A DNA stretch of 64,000 nt from Mesorhizobium sp. M3A.F.Ca.ET.080.04.2.1 (GTDB taxonomy: Bacteria > Pseudomonadota > Alphaproteobacteria > Rhizobiales > Rhizobiaceae), in NCBI RefSeq assembly GCF_003952525.1, contig NZ_CP034451.1, positions 2,976,001-3,040,000 on the forward strand, read 5' to 3'. This document shows positions 1-9,073 of the stretch, one piece after another; the stretch's first letter is position 1; every line of letters begins with the position of its first letter. The notes below the pieces were generated by a model that worked only from the letters and a program-made list of their open reading frames with translations, did no database searches and was not told the DNA's origin. Made by a program: the position numbers and the translations under genes.

Positions 1-2
1 AG

Positions 3-626
3 CTCGCCGACCGCTCACCCAATGCCATCGTGGTGACGACGCTCGGCATCCTTTTGTTCCTGTCCGAAGCGAGCCGCATCGCCGCCGACACCCATGATCT
101 GTGGCTGCCGCCGATGCTGGCCCAGCCGGTCGTCTTCGCCGAGGAGGCTGGCTTCAAGGTGACGCTGACGCTCATCCAACTGCTCGACTGTGCCGGCGTG
201 CTGGCCATCGTGGCGCTGGCGGCGTGGGGTTTCGCCCATTCGCGCTACGGACGCGCCTGGCGCGCCGTGTCGGACGACCCGAGGGCGGCTGCCATGTGCG
301 GCATCGACGTCACCGCGGTGTTCCGCCGCGCGGTGCTTTACGGCGGCTTGTGCGCGGCCCTGGCCGGCGTGCTCGCCGGCCTCTATTACGGCAACATCAG
401 CTTCGGCACCGGCCTGGTCTACGGGCTGAAGATCCTGTTCATCACGGCGGTCGGCGGCTATCTCTCGCCGCTCAGGGCGGCGCTCGGCGCGGCTGCCTTC
501 GGCATGGCCGAATCGCTTTGGGCCGGCTATTTCCCGCTCGAATGGCGCGATGCGTGGATGTATCTGTTCCTCGTCGCCATGCTGGTGCTGATCGGCGCCG
601 GCCGCGACCAAACGAAGGTCGCCTGA
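3..626 (+). CDS. Branched-chain amino-acid-type ABC transporter permease (LivH-like), 5' truncated by window edge
   Basis: Integral inner-membrane permease subunit of an ABC importer of the LivH/LivM family. The reading frame is already open at the first bases, so the true start lies outside the window; the visible part is about 207 residues. Seen: several hydrophobic membrane segments and a cytoplasmic loop with the sequence RAVSDDPRAAAMCGIDV, which matches the family's conserved loop (R-A-x-x-D-x-x-x-A-x-x-x-G-I) that docks with the ATPase, followed by Gly/Ala-rich helices (AALAGVLAGLYYG). The substrate cannot be told: members import branched-chain amino acids, urea, amides and others. It ends about 190 bases before the TRAP genes and is probably the last gene of an operon whose other genes lie to the left. 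Confidence 0.8.
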   Translation, partial: LADRSPNAIVVTTLGILLFLSEASRIAADTHDLWLPPMLAQPVVFAEEAGFKVTLTLIQLLDCAGVLAIVALAAWGFAHSRYGRAWRAVSDDPRAAAMCGIDVTAVFRRAVLYGGLCAALAGVLAGLYYGNISFGTGLVYGLKILFITAVGGYLSPLRAALGAAAFGMAESLWAGYFPLEWRDAWMYLFLVAMLVLIGAGRDQTKVA

Positions 627-814
627 TTCACAATCAGACTTTGGTTGCATGGCGTGCCCTGAGGCCGCCTGTTTGGCGCGGTGCGCGCTGGATGGCGCAG
701 CCGCTCGACCATTGCGTTGTTGACCATCCGGACCACGCGCTGCATACCGTTGGACCAGATGGTGCCACCCCAAGGGGAAAATAGGGCGCATCTCCGGCAC
801 GAGGGAGGAAATGC

Positions 815-1420
815 ATGGCAGGGCTGCTCGCTCTATCCAGGACCATCGACCGCCTGAACGAGTTCATCGGACGATGGGTGTCGTGGCTGATCCTGCTCGC
901 GATCCTGGTGAGCGCCGGAAACGCCATCATCCGCAAAGTGCTCGACACCTCCTCCAACGCCTGGCTGGAGCTGCAATGGTACCTGTTCGGCGCCGCCTTC
1001 ATGCTGGCGGCCGCCTACACGCTCAAGCAGAACGACCATATCCGCATCGACATCGTCTACGGCATGTTTTCCCGCCGCGTGCAGCACTGGATCGACCTTC
1101 TCGGCCACCTGTTCTTCCTGATGCCGTTCGTGGTCCTGATGGTGATCTATTTCGTGCCTTACGTGTCGCTGTCGTTCCGCAGCGGCGAGATGTCGACCAA
1201 TGCAGGCGGCCTGATCGTATGGCCGGCAAAAGCCATCCTGCTCGCCGGCTTCTTCCTGCTGGCGCTGCAGGGCATCTCCGAGATCATCAAGAAGATCGCC
1301 ATCATGCGGGGCGACATGGACGATCCCAATCCATTCATATCCGCGCACGACCAGGCCAAGATCGAAGCCGAGGCGCTTGCCGAAGAAGCCAAGGCGCTGG
1401 CCGGCGAGGTGCGCTCATGA
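815..1420 (+). CDS. TRAP transporter small permease (DctQ family)
   Basis: Small membrane subunit of a tripartite ATP-independent periplasmic (TRAP) transporter, which with the large subunit uses a sodium or proton gradient to import an organic acid or related solute handed over by a periplasmic binding protein. The 201-residue protein has four hydrophobic segments and the family-typical stretch around residues 45-75 (WLELQWYLFG, then an N-D-H-I-R-D pattern). The ATG at 815 is chosen over the one at 811 because it gives about 6 bases to the GGAGG at 804-808. The C-terminus is a charged, probably helical cytoplasmic tail. Its stop overlaps the start of the large subunit (ATGA), so translation is coupled. 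Confidence 0.92.
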   Translation: MAGLLALSRTIDRLNEFIGRWVSWLILLAILVSAGNAIIRKVLDTSSNAWLELQWYLFGAAFMLAAAYTLKQNDHIRIDIVYGMFSRRVQHWIDLLGHLFFLMPFVVLMVIYFVPYVSLSFRSGEMSTNAGGLIVWPAKAILLAGFFLLALQGISEIIKKIAIMRGDMDDPNPFISAHDQAKIEAEALAEEAKALAGEVRS

Positions 1421-3219
1421 TCGAGTTCATCGCGCAGAACATGGCGCCGATCATGTTCGCCTCGCTGATCATCTTCCTTTTGATCGGCTACCCGGTCGCC
1501 TTCTCGCTCGCCGCCAACGGCCTCCTGTTCTTCTTCATCGGTGTGCTCTTGTCGCCCTATTCGGGCGGATCGATCAATCTTGCCTGGCCACTTCTCTACG
1601 CATTGCCGGAGAATTTCTACGGCAACCGGGTCATGTCGAACGAGACATTGCTGGCGATTCCCTTCTTCACCTTCATGGGCATCGTGCTGGAACGATCCGG
1701 CATGGCCGAGGACCTGCTCGACACCATCGGCCAATTGTTCGGGCCGATCCGCGGCGGCCTTGCCTATGCGGTGATCTTCGTCGGCGCGCTGCTTGCCGCC
1801 ACGACCGGCGTGGTGGCGGCCTCCGTCATCGCCATGGGCCTGATCTCACTGCCGATCATGCTGCGCTACGGCTATGACCGGCGGCTCGCCTCAGGCGTGA
1901 TCGCGGCCTCCGGCACGCTTGCCCAGATCATCCCGCCCTCGCTGGTGCTGATCGTGCTTGCCGACCAGCTCGGCCGCTCGGTCGGCGACATGTATGCGGG
2001 CGCCCTGATCCCCGGCCTGGTGCTGACCGGCATCTACATGCTCTACATCCTGATCATGTCGATCGTCCGGCCGAATTCGATGCCGGCGCTGCCTGTTGAG
2101 GCGCGCACGCTCGGCCACGGCGTGATCTCGCTCATTGTCGCCTTGCTGGTCGCGGGTGCGATCTCCTATGCCGCCTATCGCTACCTCGCGCCGACACATG
2201 GCAACAATGCCGACATCCTCGGCGCCACAGTCGGCGTCGTCGTGATCTACATCGTGGCGATCGCCGACCAGCGCCTCAACATCCACATGATGTCGAAGCT
2301 GGCGCAGCAGGTGGTAATCGTGCTGATCCCGCCGCTGGCGCTGATCTTCCTGGTGCTCGGCACCATCTTCCTCGGCATCGCCACGCCGACCGAAGGCGGC
2401 GCAATGGGTGCTGTCGGCGCGCTCATCATGGCGGCGTTCAAAGGTCGCCTGAGCATGGACGTCATCAGGCAGGCGCTGGCCTCGACGACGCGGCTGTCCT
2501 CCTTCGTGCTGTTCATCCTGATCGGCGCGCGGGTCTTCTCGCTCACCTTCTACGGCGTCAATGGACAGAAATGGGTAGAGCACCTGCTAATCTCCCTGCC
2601 CGGCGGCGAGATCGGCTTCCTGATCGGCGTCAACGTCCTGGTGTTCGTGCTCGCCTTCTTCCTCGATTTCTTCGAGCTCGCCTTCATCATCGTGCCGCTG
2701 CTCGCGCCCGCCGCCGAAAAGCTCGGCATCGACCTGATCTGGTTCGGCGTGCTGCTCGGCGTCAACATGCAGACCAGCTTCATGCATCCGCCCTTCGGCT
2801 TCGCGCTGTTCTACCTGCGCTCGGTGGCGGCACGCGTGCCTTATCTCGACCGCATCACCGGCAAGAAAATCGCGCCGGTCACGACTGGCCAGATCTACTG
2901 GGGCGCGGTGCCCTTCGTCTGCATCCAGGTGATCATGATCGCGCTCACCATCGCCTTCCCGCAAATGGTGATGCGCTACAAGGGCGCTGCCGTCGAGCCG
3001 AGCACGATCGACATCCAGCTGCCGGGTATGCCGGGACTGACACCGCTCGGTGCGCCGCCGGCCGACACTGGCGCGGCGCCTGCGAATGGAGGCGCGACGC
3101 CGGCCGCTCCCGCCGCGCCCGGCACGCCCGATCTCTCGCAGCCGCCGAATTTCGGCGATACGGCCCCAGCCAAGCCGGCCGCGCCTGCGCCGGACCTTTC
3201 GCAGCCGCCAAAATTCTGA
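1417..3219 (+). CDS. TRAP transporter large permease (DctM family) with proline-rich C-terminal tail
   Basis: Large membrane subunit of the TRAP transporter, carrying the translocation path. It starts at the ATG overlapping the dctQ stop and encodes 600 residues, against about 430 for the common DctM; a longer subclass with an extra hydrophobic middle part exists, and residues ~210-300 here fit that. Family features include the PFFTFMGIVLERSG segment, repeated Gly-rich turns (ATPTEGGAMGAVGA) and the FMHPPFGFALFYLRS motif near residue 455. After the last membrane helix (about residue 525) comes a Pro/Ala-rich tail in which PDLSQPPNF and PDLSQPPKF occur about 12 residues apart; its role is unknown. 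The dehydrogenase follows after 12 bases, so they are probably co-transcribed. Confidence 0.92.
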   Translation: MIEFIAQNMAPIMFASLIIFLLIGYPVAFSLAANGLLFFFIGVLLSPYSGGSINLAWPLLYALPENFYGNRVMSNETLLAIPFFTFMGIVLERSGMAEDLLDTIGQLFGPIRGGLAYAVIFVGALLAATTGVVAASVIAMGLISLPIMLRYGYDRRLASGVIAASGTLAQIIPPSLVLIVLADQLGRSVGDMYAGALIPGLVLTGIYMLYILIMSIVRPNSMPALPVEARTLGHGVISLIVALLVAGAISYAAYRYLAPTHGNNADILGATVGVVVIYIVAIADQRLNIHMMSKLAQQVVIVLIPPLALIFLVLGTIFLGIATPTEGGAMGAVGALIMAAFKGRLSMDVIRQALASTTRLSSFVLFILIGARVFSLTFYGVNGQKWVEHLLISLPGGEIGFLIGVNVLVFVLAFFLDFFELAFIIVPLLAPAAEKLGIDLIWFGVLLGVNMQTSFMHPPFGFALFYLRSVAARVPYLDRITGKKIAPVTTGQIYWGAVPFVCIQVIMIALTIAFPQMVMRYKGAAVEPSTIDIQLPGMPGLTPLGAPPADTGAAPANGGATPAAPAAPGTPDLSQPPNFGDTAPAKPAAPAPDLSQPPKF

Positions 3220-3231
3220 GGTGATGCGATC

Positions 3232-4260
3232 ATGAGAGCAGTCCGGCTCGAAGCCATCGGCAGCATCGCAATGCGCGAGGTGGAGAAGCCCGCTCCGGGA
3301 CCGGACGATGTGCTGGTGCGGATCGAAGCCTGCGGCGTCTGCGGCACCGACAGGCATCTTCTGCATGGCGAATTTCCATCGAAGCCGCCGGTGACGCTCG
3401 GGCACGAATTCTGCGGCATCGTCGAGGCCGTCGGGCCAGATGTTGCCGGCATCTCGATCGGCGACCGCGTCACCGGCGATCCCAACATTTCCTGCGGGCG
3501 CTGCAGCCACTGCCGGGCCGGCCGGGTCAATCTGTGCAGCAATCTCCGGGCGATCGGCATCCACCGCGACGGCGGCTTCGCCGACTATGTCGTGATGCCG
3601 CAAAGCCAGGCCTTCCTGCTGCCCGCCAGCCTCAAGCCGACGCACGGCGCCTTCTGCGAGCCGCTGGCCTGCTGCCTGCATGGCGTCGACCTCGCCGGCA
3701 TCCGGCCGGGCGCCTCGGTGGTCGTGCTCGGCGGCGGCGTCATCGGCTTGCTCACCGTGCAACTGGCGAAGCTCGCCGGCGCGGCGACCGTCATCCTGTC
3801 GACCAGGCAGGCCTCCCGCCGCGCGCTCGCCGAAGAACTCGGCGCCACGGCAACGGTCGATCCAAGTTCCGCCGATCCCGTCGAGACCATCGCCGGACCC
3901 GGCGGCGTGGTTCCTGGCGGCGTCGACGTGGTGCTCGAATGCGCCGGCGTTCCCGACACGGTCGAGCAATCCATGCGGCTGGCGAAGCCGGGCGGCACTG
4001 TGGTGATCGTCGGCGTGATGCCTCAAGGGCAGAAGGTTGCCTTCGAACCCTTCGATGTCCTGTTCCGCGAACTGAAGGTGCTGGGCTCCTTCATCAATCC
4101 TTTCACGCACCGGCGCGCGGCCGACCTCGTCGCCTCGGGCGCGATCGAGATCGACAAACTGATATCGAGACAGGTCGGTCTCGAAGACGCTCCGGCGGTG
4201 ATCTCCAACCCGGCCGCCTCGGGCGAGGTCAAGGTGCTGGTGCTGCCCGGCCGGGACTGA
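3232..4260 (+). CDS. Zinc-dependent medium-chain alcohol dehydrogenase (sorbitol/threonine dehydrogenase-like)
   Basis: NAD(P)-dependent oxidoreductase of the zinc MDR superfamily, 342 residues, full length. The catalytic-zinc ligands are visible as C37 (in CGVCGTD), H58 and E59 (GHEF); the structural-zinc cysteines are C88, C91, C94 and C102. The Rossmann motif GGGVIG lies at about 167-172. Such enzymes oxidise polyols or other secondary alcohols (sorbitol, threonine, galactitol types). It follows the TRAP permease by 12 bases, suggesting that it acts on the imported compound; the exact substrate is not deducible. The start ATG is preceded by GAGGTGATGCGATC, which holds a plausible ribosome-binding site. 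Confidence 0.9.
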   Translation: MRAVRLEAIGSIAMREVEKPAPGPDDVLVRIEACGVCGTDRHLLHGEFPSKPPVTLGHEFCGIVEAVGPDVAGISIGDRVTGDPNISCGRCSHCRAGRVNLCSNLRAIGIHRDGGFADYVVMPQSQAFLLPASLKPTHGAFCEPLACCLHGVDLAGIRPGASVVVLGGGVIGLLTVQLAKLAGAATVILSTRQASRRALAEELGATATVDPSSADPVETIAGPGGVVPGGVDVVLECAGVPDTVEQSMRLAKPGGTVVIVGVMPQGQKVAFEPFDVLFRELKVLGSFINPFTHRRAADLVASGAIEIDKLISRQVGLEDAPAVISNPAASGEVKVLVLPGRD

Positions 4261-4337
4261 CGTAGAGCCTGGCGCCAATGCCGGAGGCACGAGGTTGAAT
4301 TTTCGGCCGTCCATGGCGATTAATCGCCGAAGCCTGC

Positions 4338-4384
4338 GCCGCCCCTCTGCCGGGACCTTCTCCCCGTAGGTGACGGGGAGAAGG
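4338..4384. repeat. Partial dispersed palindromic element with 12-bp hairpin, likely bidirectional terminator
   Basis: Perfect 12-bp stem CCTTCTCCCCGT / ACGGGGAGAAGG (4356-4367 with 4373-4384) around a 5-base loop, preceded by a GCCGCCCCTC stretch. The same arrangement (GCCGCCCCTC...CCTTCTCC...) forms the right half of the larger element at 43702-43829, so this is a truncated copy of the same repeat family. It sits between the convergent ends of the dehydrogenase (4260) and the TRAP binding protein (4398) and could terminate both transcripts. There is no T-run. Confidence 0.65.
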
Positions 4385-4397
4385 GGCTAATCGCCTC

Positions 4398-5702
<1,305 letters not shown>

Positions 5703-5746
5703 TTAATAGGCAGAGTAATTCCTTAGCTCTGGGAACCGCGTCCAAA

Positions 5747-6520
5747 ATGCAGCAGCCGCTCGTTGCCGTCTCGTCCGATGTCCGCCAGTTCGACAACTAC
5801 ACCTGGCATGCCGCCCCGCAGCAATATCTCGAGGCGGCGATCGCCGGCGCAGGCGTCTTCCCGCTCGTGGTGCCTTCCTTCGGCGATCAGCTCGATCTCG
5901 ACGAACTGCTGTCTTCCGTCGACGGCGTCATGATCACCGGTTCGAAGTCCAATGTGCATCCTTCGCTCTATGGCGGCGATCCGAACGAACGGAACGGTCC
6001 TTACGATCCCGCGCGCGACGCCACGACGCTGCCGCTGATTCGCAAGGCCATCGAGCGCGGCGTGCCACTGCTTGCCATCTGCCGCGGCATCCAGGAACTG
6101 AATGTGGCGCTGGGCGGCACGCTGGCCACGGAGATCCAAGAGCGCGAAGGCTCGCTCGACCACCGCGCGCCGGCGAGCGACAATCAGGACGAGCGCTTCG
6201 CCATCCGCCAGACCGTTTCGATCGAGCCGGGAAGCTGCCTGGCCAGTGTTTTCGGCGTTGGCGACATCACGGTGAATTCCGTGCACCGGCAGGGCATCGA
6301 GCTGCTCGGTTCAAGGCTGCAAGTCGAGGCGCTCGCCGGCGACGGGACGATCGAGGCCGTCTCGGTCAAGGACTCCCGCGCTTTCGCGGTCGGCGTTCAG
6401 TGGCACCCCGAATATTGGGTGAAGTCCGACAGCGCGTCGGCCAAGATCTTCCGCGCCTTTGGCGACGCGGTGCGCCTGCATGCCTCGGCGAAGGCCGGCT
6501 CGCGAGCGGCGGCGGAATAG
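5747..6520 (+). CDS. Peptidase C26 / gamma-glutamyl-gamma-aminobutyrate hydrolase family (class I amidotransferase-like)
   Basis: Cytoplasmic glutamine-amidotransferase-like hydrolase, 257 residues. The catalytic triad of the family is visible: C112 in AICRGIQELN, H220 and E222 in VQWHPEYW. Family members cleave gamma-glutamyl amides, for example gamma-glutamyl-GABA in the Puu putrescine route. The frame is open further upstream to an ATG at 5648, but the homologous part begins at MQQPLVAVSS (5747), so that start is preferred; no strong ribosome-binding site is visible. It stands alone, divergent from the TRAP binding protein. A gamma-glutamyl ligase-like gene exists about 11 kb away (17008), so a shared gamma-glutamylation pathway is possible but not shown. 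Confidence 0.85.
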   Translation: MQQPLVAVSSDVRQFDNYTWHAAPQQYLEAAIAGAGVFPLVVPSFGDQLDLDELLSSVDGVMITGSKSNVHPSLYGGDPNERNGPYDPARDATTLPLIRKAIERGVPLLAICRGIQELNVALGGTLATEIQEREGSLDHRAPASDNQDERFAIRQTVSIEPGSCLASVFGVGDITVNSVHRQGIELLGSRLQVEALAGDGTIEAVSVKDSRAFAVGVQWHPEYWVKSDSASAKIFRAFGDAVRLHASAKAGSRAAAE

Positions 6521-6542
6521 ACGCAGCCGAGTAATTCAAAGA

Positions 6543-6926
6543 CTATTCATCGCTGCGAAGCGCCAGCAGCGGCGTCGCGGGCGCGTAGGATTCGTAGCCA
6601 TCGCCATCGGCAACGCCGAAGGTGACGATCGGGTCGACGCCGTTCTCGCTGAAAGCGACCGAGCCGTCCGCCTGCTCGCGCCAGAATTTCACTTGTTCGA
6701 TGCCCGGCATCAATACACGGCAGTTCGGAGCGACGGTCAGCCGCGACAGGCCGGCCGACACCTCGGCGCCGCGCTCGACGGCGCAGGTTTCCTCGCCATT
6801 GGCAGTCAGGTGGTAAATGCCTGACGGCGCGGCTTCCGGGGCCGTGGTCTGGCCATTGCCGCCGGGCAGGAACTGAGTGCTCCCAAACATCGCAAAGGAC
6901 GCAACCAAGCCCACCAGCAACTTCAC
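6543..6926 (-). CDS. Exported AprI/Inh-like metalloprotease-inhibitor domain protein
   Basis: Small exported protein of about 127 residues. I prefer the GTG at 6926, because GGAG stands 7 bases upstream and the product then begins with a clean signal peptide (VKLLVGLVASFAMFG); an alternative TTG start at 6950 adds eight residues. The rest resembles the AprI/Inh beta-barrel domain: a short GxYxL opening, a Cys pair (in EETCAVE and APNCRVL) that probably forms the family's disulfide, then a W-R-x-x-D-G-S-V-A-F-S stretch. Such proteins inhibit secreted metalloproteases in the periplasm, but many rhizobial copies have no known partner. No metalloprotease gene is adjacent. Recognition is by pattern only. 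Confidence 0.65.
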   Translation of the reverse strand: MKLLVGLVASFAMFGSTQFLPGGNGQTTAPEAAPSGIYHLTANGEETCAVERGAEVSAGLSRLTVAPNCRVLMPGIEQVKFWREQADGSVAFSENGVDPIVTFGVADGDGYESYAPATPLLALRSDE

Positions 6927-7007
6927 CCTGATTCTCCACTTGTTAACCAAGTATGGAGAATGATTTCAAAGAGTTAAGCGTGGGTTAAGAATGTCGCCAC
7001 CGGCTCG

Positions 7008-7991
7008 TCAGGGACGCGCCTTGACGTTGACGGTCTCGGGCACCGGGGTCAGCGCTCGTCGCTCACCGAACCAGGCAATCAGATTGTCGACACAGAGATC
7101 GGCCATGGCGCGGCGCGTGTGGTGCGACGCCGAGCCGACATGCGGCAGCAGGGATGTGTTGGGGGCGTCGAGCAGGGCCTGCGGCACGTTCGGTTCGTCG
7201 GCAAAGACATCGAGCCCAGCGGCGGCGATGGTGCCGTTGGCAAGGGCAGCGGCAAGCGCCGCCTCGTCCACCACGCTGCCGCGGCCGATATTGACGAGAA
7301 CGCCGTTCGAGCCGAGCGCCAAGAGGATATCGGCATTGATGGCCTTCTCCGTCGAGGCGCCGCCCGGCGCCACGCAGATCAGCGTGTCGACCGCCTCGGC
7401 AAGGCTCATCAACGTCGAGTGATATTCATAGGACAAGCCCTCCACCTTGCGGCGGTTGTGGTAGGCGATCGGCAGGCCGAAGGCCTCAAGGCGCCGGGCG
7501 ACGGCAAGGCCGATGCGGCCCATGCCGAAGATGCCGATGCGCCTGCCTCGCAAGGTCAGCCGGCTCAGGCGGTAGTCGCCCTTGTTCATCCAGCCGCCGT
7601 CGCGCAGCCATTTCTCGGCGTTGTAGAGTTCTCGCACGGTGTTGATCAACAGGCCGATCGCGGTGTCCGCCACCTCCTCGGTCAGGACGTCCGGCGTGTT
7701 GGTGACCATCACGCCGCGCGCGGCCGCATGGCCGGCGTCAACCGAATCATAGCCGACGCCAAAATTGGCGATGATTTCAAGATTGGGCAGCGCGTCGATC
7801 ATCGCAGCATCGATGCCGCCGTAGGAGGCGATGCCGCGCACCGTCTGGCGCATTTCCTCGGAGAGCAGCGACGGATCGGCGCGCTCGATACGCACGCATT
7901 GGAAGGCTTGCTCTATCCGGCCGCGGGCATGTTCGTGGAAAGGACCCGGCACCAGGATGGCGACCGGGAATTTTGCTTCGGCTCTTGTCAT
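7008..7991 (-). CDS. D-isomer-specific 2-hydroxyacid dehydrogenase (glyoxylate/hydroxypyruvate reductase-like)
   Basis: NAD(P)-dependent D-2-hydroxyacid dehydrogenase, 327 residues, full length. The nucleotide-binding motif GMGRIG lies in RIGIFGMGRIGLAVARR, and the catalytic Arg (VNIGRGSVVDE), Glu (DVFADEP) and His (LLPHVGSAS) are all present. The family reduces glyoxylate, hydroxypyruvate and other 2-keto acids. The start overlaps the stop of the upstream LacI regulator (ATGA), so the two form an operon read leftward and the enzyme is probably controlled by that regulator. The true substrate may be a sugar-derived keto acid; this cannot be settled here. Confidence 0.9.
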   Translation of the reverse strand: MTRAEAKFPVAILVPGPFHEHARGRIEQAFQCVRIERADPSLLSEEMRQTVRGIASYGGIDAAMIDALPNLEIIANFGVGYDSVDAGHAAARGVMVTNTPDVLTEEVADTAIGLLINTVRELYNAEKWLRDGGWMNKGDYRLSRLTLRGRRIGIFGMGRIGLAVARRLEAFGLPIAYHNRRKVEGLSYEYHSTLMSLAEAVDTLICVAPGGASTEKAINADILLALGSNGVLVNIGRGSVVDEAALAAALANGTIAAAGLDVFADEPNVPQALLDAPNTSLLPHVGSASHHTRRAMADLCVDNLIAWFGERRALTPVPETVNVKARP

Positions 7992-9010
7992 TGGCGCTCC
8001 ATCGGTTTGCCGGTGGACTGGCGCACGTGCAGCTCCGGCTTGATCAGTTCCTGCGAGGGCCGCACGGCTTGCCCGTTCAGCTTGTCGAGCAGCGCGCTGG
8101 CGGCGCGGCGGCCGACCTCGCGCTGGCCATTCCAGACCGTTGTCAGCGCCGGAGTCGCGATTGCGGCCTCTTCGAGATCGTCATAACCGGTGACCGAGAT
8201 GTCGACGCCCGGCACGAGCCCTGCCCGCGCAATGCCGTTCATCAGTCCGATGGCGACGAGATCGTTCCAACAGCAGGCTGCGGTCGGCTTGTCCTTGAGC
8301 GCCAGGAACTGCCCGGCGGCCTCGAAGCCTGCCTGCTTGGTGCGCGGCCCGGGAATGCGCCAGGACGGCTTGACTTCCAGCCCGGCCGCTTCCATGGCGT
8401 TGACATAGCCCTGGTAGCGGTCGCGGCCGGTCGAGGTCTGGTCCGTGCCGCCGATCATGGCGATACGCTTGTGGCCTAGCGAGATCAGGTGATTGGTGGC
8501 CAGGGCGGTGCCATAGGCGTCATCGCCGCGAAACACCGGCACGTCCGCTCCAGCGACGGTGCGCGCGATCAGCACGGCCGGCAGGCCGTTTTCCTCGGCC
8601 ATGATGATGTCTTCGGCCGGCGTGCCGATGGCCGGCGACATGATGACCCCGTCGGCGCCGAGTTGCAGCAGCGTATCAATGAAGGTGCGCTGCTTTTCCA
8701 GTTGGTCATAATGGTTCGAAAGAATGAAAGTCTGGCGGCTGCGATCGAGCTCGCTTTCGATCGAGCGCAGGATTTCGGCAAAGAACGGATTCATGATGTC
8801 GTGCACCACGACGCCGACAATGCCGGAGCGCGAGGTGCGCAGGCTGGCGGCGCGGCGGTTGTAAATATAGCCGATGGCGCGGGCATGTTCCTTGATGCGC
8901 TCGCGCGTGGTGCCAGCGACCAATGGGCTGTCGCGCAGCGCCAGCGATACCGTTGCCGTGGACACGCCGAGCGCATCCGCGATCGTAGAAAGCTTGATCT
9001 TCTGTGCCAG
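7988..9010 (-). CDS. LacI-family transcriptional regulator with apparent CTG start
   Basis: LacI/PurR-type repressor, 340 residues if begun at CTG 9010. The helix-turn-helix reads KIKLSTIADALGVSTATVS and runs upstream of the first conventional start codon (GTG 8963-8965), which would cut the recognition domain in half. An in-frame TGA lies only two codons before the CTG, so the start must fall between; only CTG (followed by Ala-Gln-Lys) fits the usual N-terminus. A G-rich stretch (GGGGGACTGAGGG) precedes it. The C-terminal part is a periplasmic-binding-like effector domain (MNPFFAEIL, ISVTGYDDLE). It is translationally coupled to the 2-hydroxyacid dehydrogenase and likely autoregulated through the palindrome at 9029-9043. 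Confidence 0.88.
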   Translation of the reverse strand: MAQKIKLSTIADALGVSTATVSLALRDSPLVAGTTRERIKEHARAIGYIYNRRAASLRTSRSGIVGVVVHDIMNPFFAEILRSIESELDRSRQTFILSNHYDQLEKQRTFIDTLLQLGADGVIMSPAIGTPAEDIIMAEENGLPAVLIARTVAGADVPVFRGDDAYGTALATNHLISLGHKRIAMIGGTDQTSTGRDRYQGYVNAMEAAGLEVKPSWRIPGPRTKQAGFEAAGQFLALKDKPTAACCWNDLVAIGLMNGIARAGLVPGVDISVTGYDDLEEAAIATPALTTVWNGQREVGRRAASALLDKLNGQAVRPSQELIKPELHVRQSTGKPMERQ

Positions 9011-9028
9011 CCCTCAGTCCCCCGGACT

Positions 9029-9043
9029 TTTAAACTGTTTAAA
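9029..9043. promoter_or_regulatory. LacI-type operator candidate TTTAAACTGTTTAAA
   Basis: Perfect odd palindrome (7 + 1 + 7) located 19 bases upstream of the LacI gene's CTG start, in the only intergenic space before the lacI-dehydrogenase operon. Size and position fit an autoregulatory LacI-family operator. Confidence 0.5.
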
Positions 9044-9073
9044 GGGGGCCTTATGCCATCGATCCAGGGCAAA

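Noticed and set aside
754..763. ACCA-GA-TGGT before the TRAP genes as a FadR/GntR-type operator
   Set aside because: Half-site spacing does not match the usual TGGT-N-ACCA arrangement, and the orientation of the halves is reversed.
2587..4314. Very long minus-strand frame (575 codons) opposite the TRAP permease and dehydrogenase
   Set aside because: Mirror frame of two clear genes in GC-rich DNA; the product is Arg/His/Asp-rich without domains.
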